A stretch of DNA of 64,000 bases, from the NCBI GenBank assembly GCA_022510565.1, contig JAFLTE010000017.1, positions 1 through 64,000 on the forward strand, written 5' to 3'. The stretch is from Lachnospiraceae bacterium. GTDB lineage: Bacteria; Bacillota; Clostridia; Lachnospirales; Lachnospiraceae. A program made the translations under genes and the position numbers. Below the pieces are notes generated by a model. The model made no database searches, was not told the origin of the DNA, and saw nothing but the letters and a program-made list of their open reading frames with translations. This document shows positions 35,607 through 45,313 of the stretch, in pieces; the stretch's first letter is position 1, and every line of letters begins with the position of its first letter.

Positions 35607-37151
35607 CTATTTGCGACAGATCACAAAAGATTGTGCGTCAAGCGTATACCCTCCATTCTCTTTTGTTCCTCCTCCGACTGCGAATATCTGCTCGTACTCC
35701 GTCAAATCTACAGGAAGCTTCTCGACAGATTTCGACGGATTGCACATGAAAATCAAGTTTCCTCTCTGATATGCGAAGCCTCTTCTGCCTTTCTGTGCAA
35801 ACAGAATATTCAGATTGTCATGCGCCGAGAAAGCGGTCTGTTCTTTTCTGACACGAAGAAGCTCTCTGACTGTGTGATAAAGGGAATCCGCATTCTTTTG
35901 CTGCGCTTCTACCGTGGGTGCGCCCTCCTCCATATCCACCGGAAGGTAAAGAGACGACTGTTCTGCCTCAGAAAAGCCGTAGTTAAGACTACCGTCCCAC
36001 TGCATCGGTGTCCTGGAACCGGTTCGCGTGTAGCCGCCCTCTTTGCAGGGCAGATTCTGATAGCGCATACCAATCTCATCCCCGTAATAAATAAAGGGCG
36101 CTCCGGGCATGGTAAACAGAAACGCATATGCCAGTTTCAATTCCCTCTCGTCCAGATTGTGAGCTGCACGGATCATATCGTGATTGCCCGTAATCAGACA
36201 GTACAGCCCTTTGTTCCGGATTGCCTCATATTTCGGAAGATACTCCTCCAGGAAGTTCGTGATGCTTCGCTTGCTTTCCTTCTTGAAAAAGCTGTCGTCA
36301 CGTCCTGTTTTATCATAATCACGCATCAGCAAATTGTAGCCGTTGCCGAACCAGTCCAGGAAAAAGTCCATCTGAAATCCCGCCATTCCAATCGCCGAGG
36401 CAGGATTATTCCACTCGGACACAAGCGCTGCGTTCGGGTACTTTGCCTGCACCTGCTGAATAATATCGCTCCACACCCGACAGGTGCCGCTTTTGACCTC
36501 ATCGTCACCCTTCACAAGAGAATCCGCCATATCCACACGGAAACCGTCGCATCCCATCTTAAGCCAATAGCACATCACATCCACCATAGCCGCTCTCGTG
36601 GCAAGGCAATCCGGATGCTCAATAGGCTTCTGCCACTGCTCCTTCGGATTTAGAAATCCGTAGTTTAGCGCAGGCTGACACTTAAAATAGTTGATAATAT
36701 ATGCGCCATCCCGCTCGCGTTCACCCGCAATGTACGGAAAACCTTCCGCCCTCTGAAACCAACTGTCAGTCCATATATAACGGTTGGAGTACTCATTCAC
36801 CTCATTTTTACCACTCTGTGCAAACCACTCATGCTCTTCAGATGTATGCCCCGGCACAAGGTCAAGCAGAATGTGCATTCCCCGCCTATGTACCTCGGCA
36901 AAAAGACGCTTCAAATCTTCAATTGTTCCGTATCTCTCCGCCACCTTCTTATAATCCCTGACATCATAGCCGGCATCTTTAAAAGGCGAGTCATAGCACG
37001 GGTTCATCCAGATGGCATTGCATCCCAAATCCTTAATATAATCCAATTTTTCAATAATTCCGTTAAAGTCCCCGATTCCGTCTCCGTTGGAATCCTTGAA
37101 AGACTGGGGATAGATTTCATAAAATATTGCTGTCTTTAACCATTCCGGCAT
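35607..37151 (-). CDS. Glycoside hydrolase family 13 alpha-glucosidase-type enzyme
   Basis: The 514-residue cytoplasmic enzyme has the GH13 barrel: FYEIYPQSFKDSNGDGIGDF at the N-terminus, then DGFRVDMADS (nucleophile Asp), SEWNNP (acid Glu) and TGNHD (stabilising Asp). A short beta domain ends the chain. It probably hydrolyses alpha-1,4- or alpha-1,6-glucosides of small size. Conserved region I reads DLVPGHTS rather than the usual DxVxNHTS, a Gly for Asn change. The ATG at 37151 has AAGGAGG ahead. It follows the rRNA methyltransferase gene by 14 bp. Confidence 0.9.
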   Translation of the reverse strand: MPEWLKTAIFYEIYPQSFKDSNGDGIGDFNGIIEKLDYIKDLGCNAIWMNPCYDSPFKDAGYDVRDYKKVAERYGTIEDLKRLFAEVHRRGMHILLDLVPGHTSEEHEWFAQSGKNEVNEYSNRYIWTDSWFQRAEGFPYIAGERERDGAYIINYFKCQPALNYGFLNPKEQWQKPIEHPDCLATRAAMVDVMCYWLKMGCDGFRVDMADSLVKGDDEVKSGTCRVWSDIIQQVQAKYPNAALVSEWNNPASAIGMAGFQMDFFLDWFGNGYNLLMRDYDKTGRDDSFFKKESKRSITNFLEEYLPKYEAIRNKGLYCLITGNHDMIRAAHNLDERELKLAYAFLFTMPGAPFIYYGDEIGMRYQNLPCKEGGYTRTGSRTPMQWDGSLNYGFSEAEQSSLYLPVDMEEGAPTVEAQQKNADSLYHTVRELLRVRKEQTAFSAHDNLNILFAQKGRRGFAYQRGNLIFMCNPSKSVEKLPVDLTEYEQIFAVGGGTKENGGYTLDAQSFVICRK

Positions 37152-37165
37152 TGTTTTCCTCCTTA

Positions 37166-38605
37166 TCATCTGCGCAGTCCCTTCGGATAGTGATTTTTCA
37201 TCTGTCCGCCTGCCGCCTTGCCAAACCCTATCGAACAGCCCTGTACGGACAAAAGATACCAGCCCTTCCGCTCAGCTTCCACCGTGAAAGTCTCGCCCCG
37301 CACATACCGCTCAGCTTGTTCAATCGTCATCTCATAATGATTGCGAACTTCCTCAGGATGGAGATATAATGCCAATGCATGGGACGGTTTAAATCTGTCC
37401 TTCTCACAAAAACCAAGCTGTAAGCCGGGCCTTTCTACCTGAAGTCCCCTAAGAGGTATCATTTGCTCCGGTATGAGATAAAGAGCTTCGCCAAAATTAA
37501 ATAACACCCGTTCTATAATCAACCTCTCAGCGCCTGCCTCTGTCAGGCCCAAGTCATCATATAAGAAGCTTTCGCACAGCTGTTTCGATGTTGTCTCATT
37601 CTCTCTTACCTTATTTTTTTCTTTTCCATTATTGCTCTCTTTTCTTTCCTTGCGGATTCCTTTCTTATTATTCTTTCGCACAGCTGTCAGCTCCTGTGCC
37701 ATCGTTCGATAAGATTGGCTTTCCTGCTCTCTCTCGCCCGCCTTGCAAAGCTTTGCAACGAAGTGCCCCTCACCCTCTACCCGATGCGGCCAGAGCCGCT
37801 CTGTGTTCTCCAAACGAAATTCGGGATGCGCTTTAACAAAAGCGTCAATGACATTCTCGTTTTCTTCTACAGAAAAGGTGCAGGTAGAATATACCATTAC
37901 ACCGCCCGCGCACACCATCTGTGCCGCATGCTCCAATATATCCCGCTGCCTTGCGGCGCACATGGACACATTCTCAGGACTCCACTCATTAATCGCCACA
38001 TCATCCTTACGAAACATCCCTTCTCCGGAACATGGCGCATCCACCAGCACTCTGTCAAAAAAAGCCGGAAAGTATTCTGCCAACTTCTTAGGCTCCTCTC
38101 TGCAGACCACGCAGTTGGCAACGCCCATACGCTCAATATTCTGAGACAAAATTTTTGCTCTTGACGGCACAATCTCGTTGGACACAAGCAGTCCCTGCCC
38201 CCGCATCCTGCCCGCAATCTGAGTACTTTTGCCTCCCGGAGCGGCGCACAAATCCAGAATCCTCTCTCCCGGCTTTGGGTCAAGCGCCGTCACTACCGCC
38301 ATAGCGCTGGGCTCCTGTATATAGAAAGCGCCCGCATCATGGAAAATACTCTTGCCCGGCTGCTGTGCAGCTTCATAATAGAAACCTTCCTCCGCCCAAG
38401 GAACCTCCCGCAGCGTAAAGGGCATTTCCTTAAGGAAACTCTCCTTATCCAGTTTCAATGGATTGTACCGCAATCCGTATGTTCGCCCGCTGTTATAGCT
38501 TTCGAGGAAAGCGTCATATTCTGTGCCGAGCTGTTCTTTCATTCTCGTAAGAAAGGACGACGGCAGTTTTTTATTCACATGATTATGATGATTTATATTT
38601 TCCAT
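37166..38605 (-). CDS. rRNA cytosine-C5 methyltransferase (RsmF/NOL1-NOP2-Sun family)
   Basis: The 479-residue enzyme begins LPSSFLTRMKEQLGTEYDAFL, the family opening. SAM-binding block AAPGGKSTQIAGRM and the catalytic DAPCSGEGMFRKD follow, then a second Cys in VYSTCTFSVEENE. The C-terminal part is a PUA-like domain (RsmF_methylt_CI type). A Lys/Asn/Glu-rich low-complexity stretch of about 35 residues interrupts the protein around 300-335. The ribosome binding site is weak. Confidence 0.92.
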   Translation of the reverse strand: MENINHHNHVNKKLPSSFLTRMKEQLGTEYDAFLESYNSGRTYGLRYNPLKLDKESFLKEMPFTLREVPWAEEGFYYEAAQQPGKSIFHDAGAFYIQEPSAMAVVTALDPKPGERILDLCAAPGGKSTQIAGRMRGQGLLVSNEIVPSRAKILSQNIERMGVANCVVCREEPKKLAEYFPAFFDRVLVDAPCSGEGMFRKDDVAINEWSPENVSMCAARQRDILEHAAQMVCAGGVMVYSTCTFSVEENENVIDAFVKAHPEFRLENTERLWPHRVEGEGHFVAKLCKAGEREQESQSYRTMAQELTAVRKNNKKGIRKERKESNNGKEKNKVRENETTSKQLCESFLYDDLGLTEAGAERLIIERVLFNFGEALYLIPEQMIPLRGLQVERPGLQLGFCEKDRFKPSHALALYLHPEEVRNHYEMTIEQAERYVRGETFTVEAERKGWYLLSVQGCSIGFGKAAGGQMKNHYPKGLRR

Positions 38606-38729
38606 GTCTCAAGTATATCAGAGTGTCTGCAAATATGCCATTGCATTTTGTCCGGTTTATATCATCGCTATATCGGCAAACTGCTGTGTTTTCACGTATT
38701 TGCCTTACTATCCTTGTAACATTTCATTC

Positions 38730-38758
38730 TTGTAATCTTCTTATGTACAAACTATAAT
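38730..38758 (+). promoter_or_regulatory. putP promoter
   Basis: TTGTAA (38730-38735), 17-bp spacer, TATAAT (38753-38758), about 85 bp before the putP ATG. Confidence 0.8.
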
Positions 38759-38843
38759 ATTATGCATATGGGTCAAGATATGTGATTTACACGATTAATA
38801 TATATGATTTCAATGATTTACGAATGAGAGGAGATTATGAATT

Positions 38844-40370
38844 ATGTCACAGATTTGTATTATCATTGCAATCGCTGTCTATCTGATTGTAATGATCTAT
38901 GTGGGGCTTCGGTTTTCCAAAACCAATACCAGCGCTTCCGACTTCTATCTGGGCGGCAGAAAGCTCGGACCTTTTGTTACCGCCATGAGTGCAGAGGCTT
39001 CCGATATGAGCAGTTGGCTGCTGATGGGTCTGCCCGGTGTGGCTTATCTGTCCGGTCTGGCTGATGCGGGCTGGACGGCAATCGGTTTGGCAGTCGGTAC
39101 CTATATTAACTGGCTGATCGTTTCCAAACGGATCCGCCGCTACACAAGCAGGGTTCACGCCCTGACGCTGCCGGACTTTTTCGCCAAGCGTTACGGCGAC
39201 GACAAGCATATTCTGACATGCGTTTCCGCTATTATCATCGTCATCTTCTTTATCCCCTACACCGCTTCCGGCTTCGCCGCCTGCGGCAAGCTGTTCAACA
39301 CACTGTTCGGGGTAAACTATATGGTGGCTATGATTTTAAGTGCGGCAGTCATTGTCCTTTACTGTACAATGGGTGGTTTTCGAGCAGTGAGCACCACAGA
39401 CTTTATCCAGAGCATTACCATGTCGATTGCCCTGCTTGTCGTAATTTTCTTCGGCGTTTCAAGCGCCGGCGGATTGGATACGGTCATTGATAACGCCAAA
39501 GCGCTGCCCGGCTATCTGAGCATGTTCCAGACATACGTGACATCGACCGGAGAAAGCGCTCCTTACGGTGCACTTTCCATCGCTTCCATGATGGCGTGGG
39601 GACTGGGCTACTTCGGAATGCCTCATATCCTGCTTCGTTTCATGGCAATTGAAGACGAAAATAAACTGAAGCTTTCCAGAAGAATTGCCTCCGTATGGGT
39701 GGTCATCTCCATGGCTATCGCATTATTTATCGGAGTAATCGGCTACAGCATGTCCAAGGCATCTGTAATCCCGACATTGGAAGGCAGCAATTCCGAGACA
39801 ATCATCGTGCAGATTGCTTCCGTTTTAAGCCGTTATAACGTATTGGCAGCATTGATCGCCGGCGTGATTCTGGCAGGTATTCTGGCTGCTACGATGTCCA
39901 CTGCAGACTCGCAGCTTCTCGCAGCGGCATCCAGTATTTCCCAGAATCTTTTACAGGACTTTGGTAAAAAGAAGCTGGACACCAAGACCTCTGTTAAAAT
40001 AGCACGTGTTACTGTAATTATCATTTCCATAATTTCCGTCGTACTGGCATCCGATCCGAACAGCTCCATCTTCGAGATTGTGTCCTTTGCATGGGCAGGC
40101 TTCGGCGCAGCATTCGGACCGATTGTACTGTGTGCACTGTTCTGGAAACGCTCCAATAAATGGGGCGCACTCTGCGGCATGATTGCCGGCGGTGCTATGA
40201 TATTTATATGGAAATACGGCATTGCGAAATTAGGCGGTGCATTCGCCATCTATGAACTGCTTCCTGCATTTCTCATTGCCTTGGTTGTCAATGTGGTCGT
40301 GTCCCTTGTGACTGCAGCGCCGAGCAAAGAAATTATTAAAACTTATGAGGAAGTAAACGCAAAGAACTAA
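38844..40370 (+). CDS. putP: Sodium/proline symporter-type transporter
   Basis: The 508-residue sodium:solute symporter has about 13 membrane helices. PutP signatures are FYLGGRKLGPFVTAMSAEAS near 30-50, WLLMGLPGVAY, and the helix-8 region ILAGILAATMSTADSQLLAAASSI with Na+-site residues. It most likely imports proline with Na+, consistent with a cell that runs a sodium pump (oad cluster). AGGAG lies ten bases before the ATG; an ATG 7 bp upstream is out of frame. It is a single-gene unit with its own promoter and terminator. Confidence 0.9.
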   Translation: MSQICIIIAIAVYLIVMIYVGLRFSKTNTSASDFYLGGRKLGPFVTAMSAEASDMSSWLLMGLPGVAYLSGLADAGWTAIGLAVGTYINWLIVSKRIRRYTSRVHALTLPDFFAKRYGDDKHILTCVSAIIIVIFFIPYTASGFAACGKLFNTLFGVNYMVAMILSAAVIVLYCTMGGFRAVSTTDFIQSITMSIALLVVIFFGVSSAGGLDTVIDNAKALPGYLSMFQTYVTSTGESAPYGALSIASMMAWGLGYFGMPHILLRFMAIEDENKLKLSRRIASVWVVISMAIALFIGVIGYSMSKASVIPTLEGSNSETIIVQIASVLSRYNVLAALIAGVILAGILAATMSTADSQLLAAASSISQNLLQDFGKKKLDTKTSVKIARVTVIIISIISVVLASDPNSSIFEIVSFAWAGFGAAFGPIVLCALFWKRSNKWGALCGMIAGGAMIFIWKYGIAKLGGAFAIYELLPAFLIALVVNVVVSLVTAAPSKEIIKTYEEVNAKN

Positions 40371-40385
40371 ACGATAAAAGATATG

Positions 40386-40415
40386 AAAGCGCAGGCCGTT
40401 AAGCCTGCGCTTTTT
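40386..40415 (+). terminator. putP terminator
   Basis: AAAGCGCAGGC-cgttaa-GCCTGCGCTTTTT, an 11-bp stem and T run 15 bp after the putP stop. Confidence 0.93.
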
Positions 40416-40434
40416 AGTACACTTTATTTGCTTC

Positions 40435-41451
40435 TCAACTGTTCGGATATGTCACCTCGTCAAGCCAAGACATAGACGAATACATAATACCCGGATTCTT
40501 ATATAGCTCGCCGTCCAAGTGATTCCCGTTTATTCGTAAGGTATAATGAAAGTAGTCAATAAAGTCAGCACTCTCCGCCTCGCACTGAATATGCACGATA
40601 CCATTTTCCCTGATAAAGTAGGAATATCGAATTTCTATATAGTTTTCTTCCCCATTTTCCTCTTCGATTGCATCAAGCAGTTCCTTCGCGTTGTCGTATT
40701 TGAGAAAGTCCTTTTCCGAAAGGGTTGCTGCACCGTACTCCTTATACTTACCGTCTTCATAGTAGAGATATGTGTCTACCCACGTATGCCCCAGCCATAA
40801 ATCATCCGCTTTCTCATACATCATATCATACCCCTCAACATCGAGAATAATGTCATTCGTGTTATTCATATAAACATAACCGTAATTCTGGTCCACGAGC
40901 ACTTCTATCTGCCCGTCATGAAGCGCCAGAATGCTGTAGGATTTGCCCGTACCTATCATATTAAATCCGTTGACGACAATGTGGCTCTCCTCATCAAGTT
41001 CCATTGCATCAATGTCATAGTCATCATACCACTGAACTTGCATTACCTCATAGCAACTTTCCAAGTCACTGCTGCAATACCAGATACAGTAATCGTAGCC
41101 GCCGTCATCATCGGTAATGCCTACCATCTCTCGCTCGCCGTCCCTGTCCATATCAACACTCACATATTTATAAATGCGGCTATCGCAAGCCTCATCCAAA
41201 AGCGAAAGCATCAACTTATCGTGGACATCTGTAGGCTCCGGACGCACATACTCGTCGTCATACTCCGCCTCATCCTGTGCTTCCTCTTCTGTCTCCTCAG
41301 TATATTCCGAATCTGCTTCAGCCATATCATCTATCATGTCCGATGCCGTACCATCACCGTAAGAAACTCCGAGAAGCTGCATGGAAAGCAGAATCGCCAT
41401 CTCTATCGTGCCGCTGCCGCCGGCAAAAATTCTTATTAATAATTTTATCAT
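40435..41451 (-). CDS. Exported acidic protein of unknown function
   Basis: The 338-residue protein has a short hydrophobic N-terminal segment (MIKLLIRIFAGGSGTIEMAI...) that may anchor it. An extreme Glu/Asp run follows (EYTEETEEEAQDEAEYDDEY), then a beta-rich domain with repeated Asp-x-Asp loops (DMDRDGEREMVGITDDDGGYD), reminiscent of FG-GAP-like or calcium-binding exported domains. I do not recognise the family. The ATG at 41451 has GAGGG upstream. It converges with putP. Confidence 0.65.
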   Translation of the reverse strand: MIKLLIRIFAGGSGTIEMAILLSMQLLGVSYGDGTASDMIDDMAEADSEYTEETEEEAQDEAEYDDEYVRPEPTDVHDKLMLSLLDEACDSRIYKYVSVDMDRDGEREMVGITDDDGGYDYCIWYCSSDLESCYEVMQVQWYDDYDIDAMELDEESHIVVNGFNMIGTGKSYSILALHDGQIEVLVDQNYGYVYMNNTNDIILDVEGYDMMYEKADDLWLGHTWVDTYLYYEDGKYKEYGAATLSEKDFLKYDNAKELLDAIEEENGEENYIEIRYSYFIRENGIVHIQCEAESADFIDYFHYTLRINGNHLDGELYKNPGIMYSSMSWLDEVTYPNS

Positions 41452-41538
41452 TGGATTTCCCTCTAAACTTACCAAGAATCGTAAGATTTCGATACTGAAA
41501 TTGATATGATTATAGCATCAATTACCCTTCAAAACAAT

Positions 41539-41566
41539 AAAGAGTTGACCATAAAGTCAACTCTTT
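41539..41566 (-). terminator. Terminator after the 41568-42935 gene pair
   Basis: AAAGAGTTGAC/GTCAACTCTTT, an 11-bp perfect stem with a 6-base loop, abutting the stop codon of the 41568 gene. Confidence 0.7.
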
Positions 41567-41567
41567 G

Positions 41568-42218
41568 CTATTTCCCAAGCGTGCTGTATTGTCCGTTCTT
41601 ATCGTAGGAATCGAGCAGATAGTGATTCTCCGCCTGCATGGACAGCACTTCCTCCTTACTGACAGGACGAGTGCCCCTCTGCTCTTTCTCAGGCTGCCTG
41701 CGGGACATCTTTAATGGTTTCTGCGTATTTACTGTCTGTCCGGATTGCTTCCCATAGATGTCTTTCAGTTTAGCGGTACTCTGCTTGATACGGCTCTGCA
41801 CCTTAATCACAGACTGTCTGGCGCTCTCCACCACGCTGTATACTTCCGCGGGCAGGAGTGACTGCACTACCGTGGCGGCCGCCTCCGGTCCTGTCACCTG
41901 ATTTCCTTGGCTGTTGCGCGAGGTTGATATCACTTTATTGTTCACAGCCTCTTTCTCACCATCAATCGCCAATCCATCCGTCCCAAAACCGCCGGATTTG
42001 TACTTTCCATAGTTTTGGTCGAAGGTCCCGAAACCGATACTCTCCGGCTGTGTCTGCACACTGGAAGCTGCCGCCGCTCCTGTCTCCCGCGGTTTCATGG
42101 TAATATTTGCCACAATATCCGTTCTGTTTTTCGGATGATGAAAATGAGATGTGTGCCATGTAACCACATGATAATCCGCAACCTTACGTTCCTGTTGTAT
42201 CCAGTTCAGTACATTCAT
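41568..42218 (-). CDS. Unrecognised protein with conserved-looking C-terminal tail
   Basis: About 216 residues without signal peptide or membrane helix. The middle is Gly/Ser/Ala/Gln-rich and likely disordered; a helical part follows (VVESARQSVIKVQSRIKQSTAKLKDIY). The C-terminus ends SMQAENHYLLDSYDKNGQYS then TLGK, a tail I associate with several Lachnospiraceae hypothetical proteins, but I cannot name a family. It starts 21 bp after the FliD-like gene; a GTG immediately after that gene's stop is an alternative start. The pair ends in a terminator. Confidence 0.55.
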   Translation of the reverse strand: MNVLNWIQQERKVADYHVVTWHTSHFHHPKNRTDIVANITMKPRETGAAAASSVQTQPESIGFGTFDQNYGKYKSGGFGTDGLAIDGEKEAVNNKVISTSRNSQGNQVTGPEAAATVVQSLLPAEVYSVVESARQSVIKVQSRIKQSTAKLKDIYGKQSGQTVNTQKPLKMSRRQPEKEQRGTRPVSKEEVLSMQAENHYLLDSYDKNGQYSTLGK

Positions 42219-42239
42219 AAGAATGATGATACCTTTCAC

Positions 42240-42935
42240 TTAACGGAAATAGTTAAAATAGTTTCCACTGTTCCCGTAATTTTTGAATAAATTACTGTAT
42301 GAATTGCTGGCCTGAGCCGTCATATTACGCTCCGCACTCGACTCCACGGAATCGGCCCACATAGATGCGCGGGCAGCGACACCACTCTTGCCGTTCCACA
42401 CTTTCTCAAGAGTTTCAATATCCGCACTCGCCAATTTATCGTCGTCCACCGTGAGCGTTCCGTCGGCATTTCTTGACACGCCGCAGGATGCCAACTCTGT
42501 CCTGTTCAGACTGGTAATACTGTTAAGCTGTGTCAAATAAGTGGTATCCGCTCTTGTGCCTGAATCTTTCAAATCCGCCAACATACTGTTGTATTGAGCA
42601 ACAAAACTCTTAATATTGGATACAATCTCCGATGTGTCACCGCTCTCTTTAGCCTTGGCAAAAAGCGAGTTGTCGCTCTTGTCCGTCAGCTTATCCGCAT
42701 AATCTATAACCTGCCCTGCATGATACTTCATATTATAATACAATTTCTGTGTCTGTGCTGCAGTTTTAACATTTTGTGTTAACAGATTGTTTCTGTTATT
42801 AACAGAACTAAGCAAATCAGCTCTGCTTGTCTTTTTATTCCGGGTACTTCTGCTTAACGCACGTTGCAGCAATGAAGTAGTACTATTACCGTTTGCACCT
42901 AACAGACCATTCATATAATTTCGTGGAACTCTCAT
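42240..42935 (-). CDS. FliD C-terminal-like protein (flagellar cap-related) outside a flagellar locus
   Basis: The 231-residue protein has helical N- and C-termini. In between, the segment GVSRNADGTLTVDDDKLASADIETLEKVWNG resembles the FliD_C (hook-associated protein 2) signature, in which a GI...DGTL..D..KL motif precedes the terminal coiled coil. The tail is Asn/Ser/Tyr-rich (NSYSNLFKNYGNSGNYFNYF). It lacks a signal peptide. No flagellar genes are nearby. It could be a domesticated flagellin-type structural protein. AGGGAG precedes the ATG. Confidence 0.55.
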   Translation of the reverse strand: MRVPRNYMNGLLGANGNSTTSLLQRALSRSTRNKKTSRADLLSSVNNRNNLLTQNVKTAAQTQKLYYNMKYHAGQVIDYADKLTDKSDNSLFAKAKESGDTSEIVSNIKSFVAQYNSMLADLKDSGTRADTTYLTQLNSITSLNRTELASCGVSRNADGTLTVDDDKLASADIETLEKVWNGKSGVAARASMWADSVESSAERNMTAQASNSYSNLFKNYGNSGNYFNYFR

Positions 42936-43028
42936 ATATATTCTCCCTTCTGTGTTATGCCCTACACTAAGTATATCGTGATTTATAAAGAAGAATATAG
43001 AGGATTGTAACCAACCGCTTTGTTTTGG

Positions 43029-44507
43029 TTATGAATTACTCTCACCCTGCAGCATGAGTGTCAGGATAAACATATTTTCGCCCAACTCATACTGCATTGT
43101 TCCGTAGTACTTTTCCACACAGCTTCGCATATTGCTCATTCCCATTCCGTGAATTTCCTCGTCCTCCTTAGTAGTCAGAAGTCTGCCGTCCTGAATCCTC
43201 ATAGATGTCCCGTCATAAGTATTTTCCACCACGAGAAAAAACATCCTGCCCTTGACATAACCTCGAAAACGGACTTGTCTCTTCCGGTCTTGCGGTAGTT
43301 TCCGGCAGGCTTCAATCGCATTGTCCAATGCATTGTTTAAGACGATGCCCAAGTCAAAAGCTTCAATCATCAAATGATTAGGATAGATAAGTTCTCCACT
43401 CAATAAAATATTTTCCTGCGCACAAATCTGCCCTTTCCGATTTAAGATAACATCCGTTACCGGATTCCCCGTACTGAACTGCAAGGCAAGTCCGGATGCT
43501 GCCTGCTGCATATGATGCAGGTATTGTGCCGCTTCCCGCTTAACCTGTTCCGGCAGCTGTTCGCTGTCCTCTCCTATCTGCAGCAATTGCTCCATATCCG
43601 CCACGTAATTGTTGATATCATGGCGCATTCCCTTGATGCCGTCATAGAGCTGTTCCAATTCCCGCACATGCTCCGTCATATCCGAAAGCTGCTGCTTGTA
43701 GAACAAAAGATTATTCTTCTGCTCCTCGGAGCGCATCAGCTCACTGTATATTTTCCTGCTTAATACGATTCCTACGAGACACAACACAGCAATTACGGGA
43801 ACGACAATATACATACTGCCATGCTTTTCATACAAAAATTCTATTTGCTCTCCGCGCTGATAGTAGAGAGTAATCCGCCATGATGCGCCGAAAACCATAC
43901 CGATAATCGGTGTCAGCATCAAAAAACGTATGCCTTCCCTATTTAAATCTGTAACCGGTCCTGTCTGATACCGTCGATACAACCTGAAAACCACATACAT
44001 AAGAATCCATGTTCCCAGTGAAAAGAAAAGCAAAGCCCATAACTGCATCAATTCCACCAGCTCATAGAATCGTTCCGGACTGATGTCTCCCGCTATGAGT
44101 TGCCCGCTGATTTGATTAAGATATGCCGCAGTTCCCAGTGAATAAAAGCTGTGCAGGCTAAAGCGCACCATCTCCTGTACCGTATAAAATACTGACAGCA
44201 GATAGATTTTGGCAAGCCTTCCGCCCTGATACATCACATCCATCGCTGTAAAACTGCACAGAATAATAAATACTATCTTCACAATAGAATAACTACTGCT
44301 GTTTTGTAAATTATTATCTCCGTAGACCAGCTTATTTACCCATGTTGAATTGGATAGCCAGAAGCTAATGATAAACGCCTGCAAGAAAAAAAGTACCTTT
44401 CCCACGGAACGATACTTTTCTTTTAACGCAATACTGTCCTTACATAAAAATAATAAAAGCGCCGCTCGCACCGAATACTCCATCAGTTCAAGCACATAAT
44501 TCGCCAT
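43029..44507 (-). CDS. GHKL-type sensor histidine kinase (AgrC/VirS-like)
   Basis: The 492-residue kinase has about six to seven N-terminal membrane helices (residues 10-250). A coiled coil and the DHp-like motif GIKGMRHDINNYVADMEQL with the phospho-accepting His follow, then the HATPase domain with NALDNAIEAC (N box) and GMGMSNMRSCVEKYYG (G box). This is the peptide-sensing kinase class that pairs with LytTR regulators. The start codon lies 4 bp after the regulator's stop, with the ribosome binding site inside the end of that gene. No AgrB/AgrD-like signal genes are in the window. Confidence 0.93.
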   Translation of the reverse strand: MANYVLELMEYSVRAALLLFLCKDSIALKEKYRSVGKVLFFLQAFIISFWLSNSTWVNKLVYGDNNLQNSSSYSIVKIVFIILCSFTAMDVMYQGGRLAKIYLLSVFYTVQEMVRFSLHSFYSLGTAAYLNQISGQLIAGDISPERFYELVELMQLWALLFFSLGTWILMYVVFRLYRRYQTGPVTDLNREGIRFLMLTPIIGMVFGASWRITLYYQRGEQIEFLYEKHGSMYIVVPVIAVLCLVGIVLSRKIYSELMRSEEQKNNLLFYKQQLSDMTEHVRELEQLYDGIKGMRHDINNYVADMEQLLQIGEDSEQLPEQVKREAAQYLHHMQQAASGLALQFSTGNPVTDVILNRKGQICAQENILLSGELIYPNHLMIEAFDLGIVLNNALDNAIEACRKLPQDRKRQVRFRGYVKGRMFFLVVENTYDGTSMRIQDGRLLTTKEDEEIHGMGMSNMRSCVEKYYGTMQYELGENMFILTLMLQGESNS

Positions 44508-44511
44508 ACAT

Positions 44512-45207
44512 CTACTCCTTCAAATACTTGCAATATATTTTCACAAATTCACCGTATTTCTGCTTGGCCAGATAAATCTTATCGCCTTGTCCCACGGTAA
44601 TGCTCTCATGGTCATAACCGCTTATGGCCGAAAGTGCTACCAAATATCCTCTGTGACAGCGATAAAATCCCTCCCCGAGAATCTCTGCCAGATGATTCAT
44701 CCGCTCATAATACTCCAAGCATCCGGTCTTCGTGTGCAGAATCACCTTACGGCCGCTGTTCTCCACATAGAGAATATCTTCTACCGGTATCTTGTAGTGA
44801 CTTCCCTCCGCCTTGACAAGCAGATATCTCGGCGACGTGTTCTTTTTCTCTACTTCCTGCATGGCGCGTTTCAAAACATCCGTCATTTTATCCTGATCGA
44901 TGGGTTTCATCAGATAGTGAAATGCGCCCACATCAAAAGCCTGAAAAACCTGCTCCTTAACGCCCGTCACAAAAATCAACAGGGCATCCGTCAACTCCTT
45001 CAGATGCCTCGCTGTCTCCATGCCATCCATACCCTTCATAGCAATGTCAAGCATTACAATATCGGGGCGATAGCCCTCTTCCACACTTTTAATTAACTTC
45101 ATCCCTGAATCAAACTCTTGTGTCTGTGCCTGAGAAAACTCCTTCTCAAGTAAGGTTCGAATCCTTTCTCTCCCTCTTACTTCATCATCGCAAATTGCAA
45201 CCTTCAT
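44512..45207 (-). CDS. LytTR-family response regulator
   Basis: The 231-residue regulator has a receiver domain (AICDDEVRGRERI; phospho-acceptor Asp in IVMLDIAMKGMDG near 56; KPI motif near 102). A LytTR DNA-binding domain follows (PVEDILYVENSGRKVILHT..., FYRCHRGYLVALSAI). LytTR regulators usually bind paired direct repeats and are activated by a GHKL kinase such as the one encoded right after it. GAGGG precedes the ATG. Nearby targets may include the unknown proteins around it. Confidence 0.95.
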   Translation of the reverse strand: MKVAICDDEVRGRERIRTLLEKEFSQAQTQEFDSGMKLIKSVEEGYRPDIVMLDIAMKGMDGMETARHLKELTDALLIFVTGVKEQVFQAFDVGAFHYLMKPIDQDKMTDVLKRAMQEVEKKNTSPRYLLVKAEGSHYKIPVEDILYVENSGRKVILHTKTGCLEYYERMNHLAEILGEGFYRCHRGYLVALSAISGYDHESITVGQGDKIYLAKQKYGEFVKIYCKYLKE

Positions 45208-45313
45208 GTTCCCTCATATCCCCAGTCAGCCATTGCCTGTACTTTAGTCGAATATTATATCGGCGCAGACAGGAATTTTATTCTTGCAAATGTCACGAAA
45301 TCTATATTTTTTG

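Noticed and set aside
35631..36653. 340-codon plus-strand frame antisense to the GH13 gene
   Set aside because: Long only because of the codon use of the real gene; the GH13 motifs on the minus strand are decisive.
42240..42935. Evidence for a flagellar gene cluster
   Set aside because: Only one FliD-like segment is present; no flagellin, hook, motor or export gene lies in the window.
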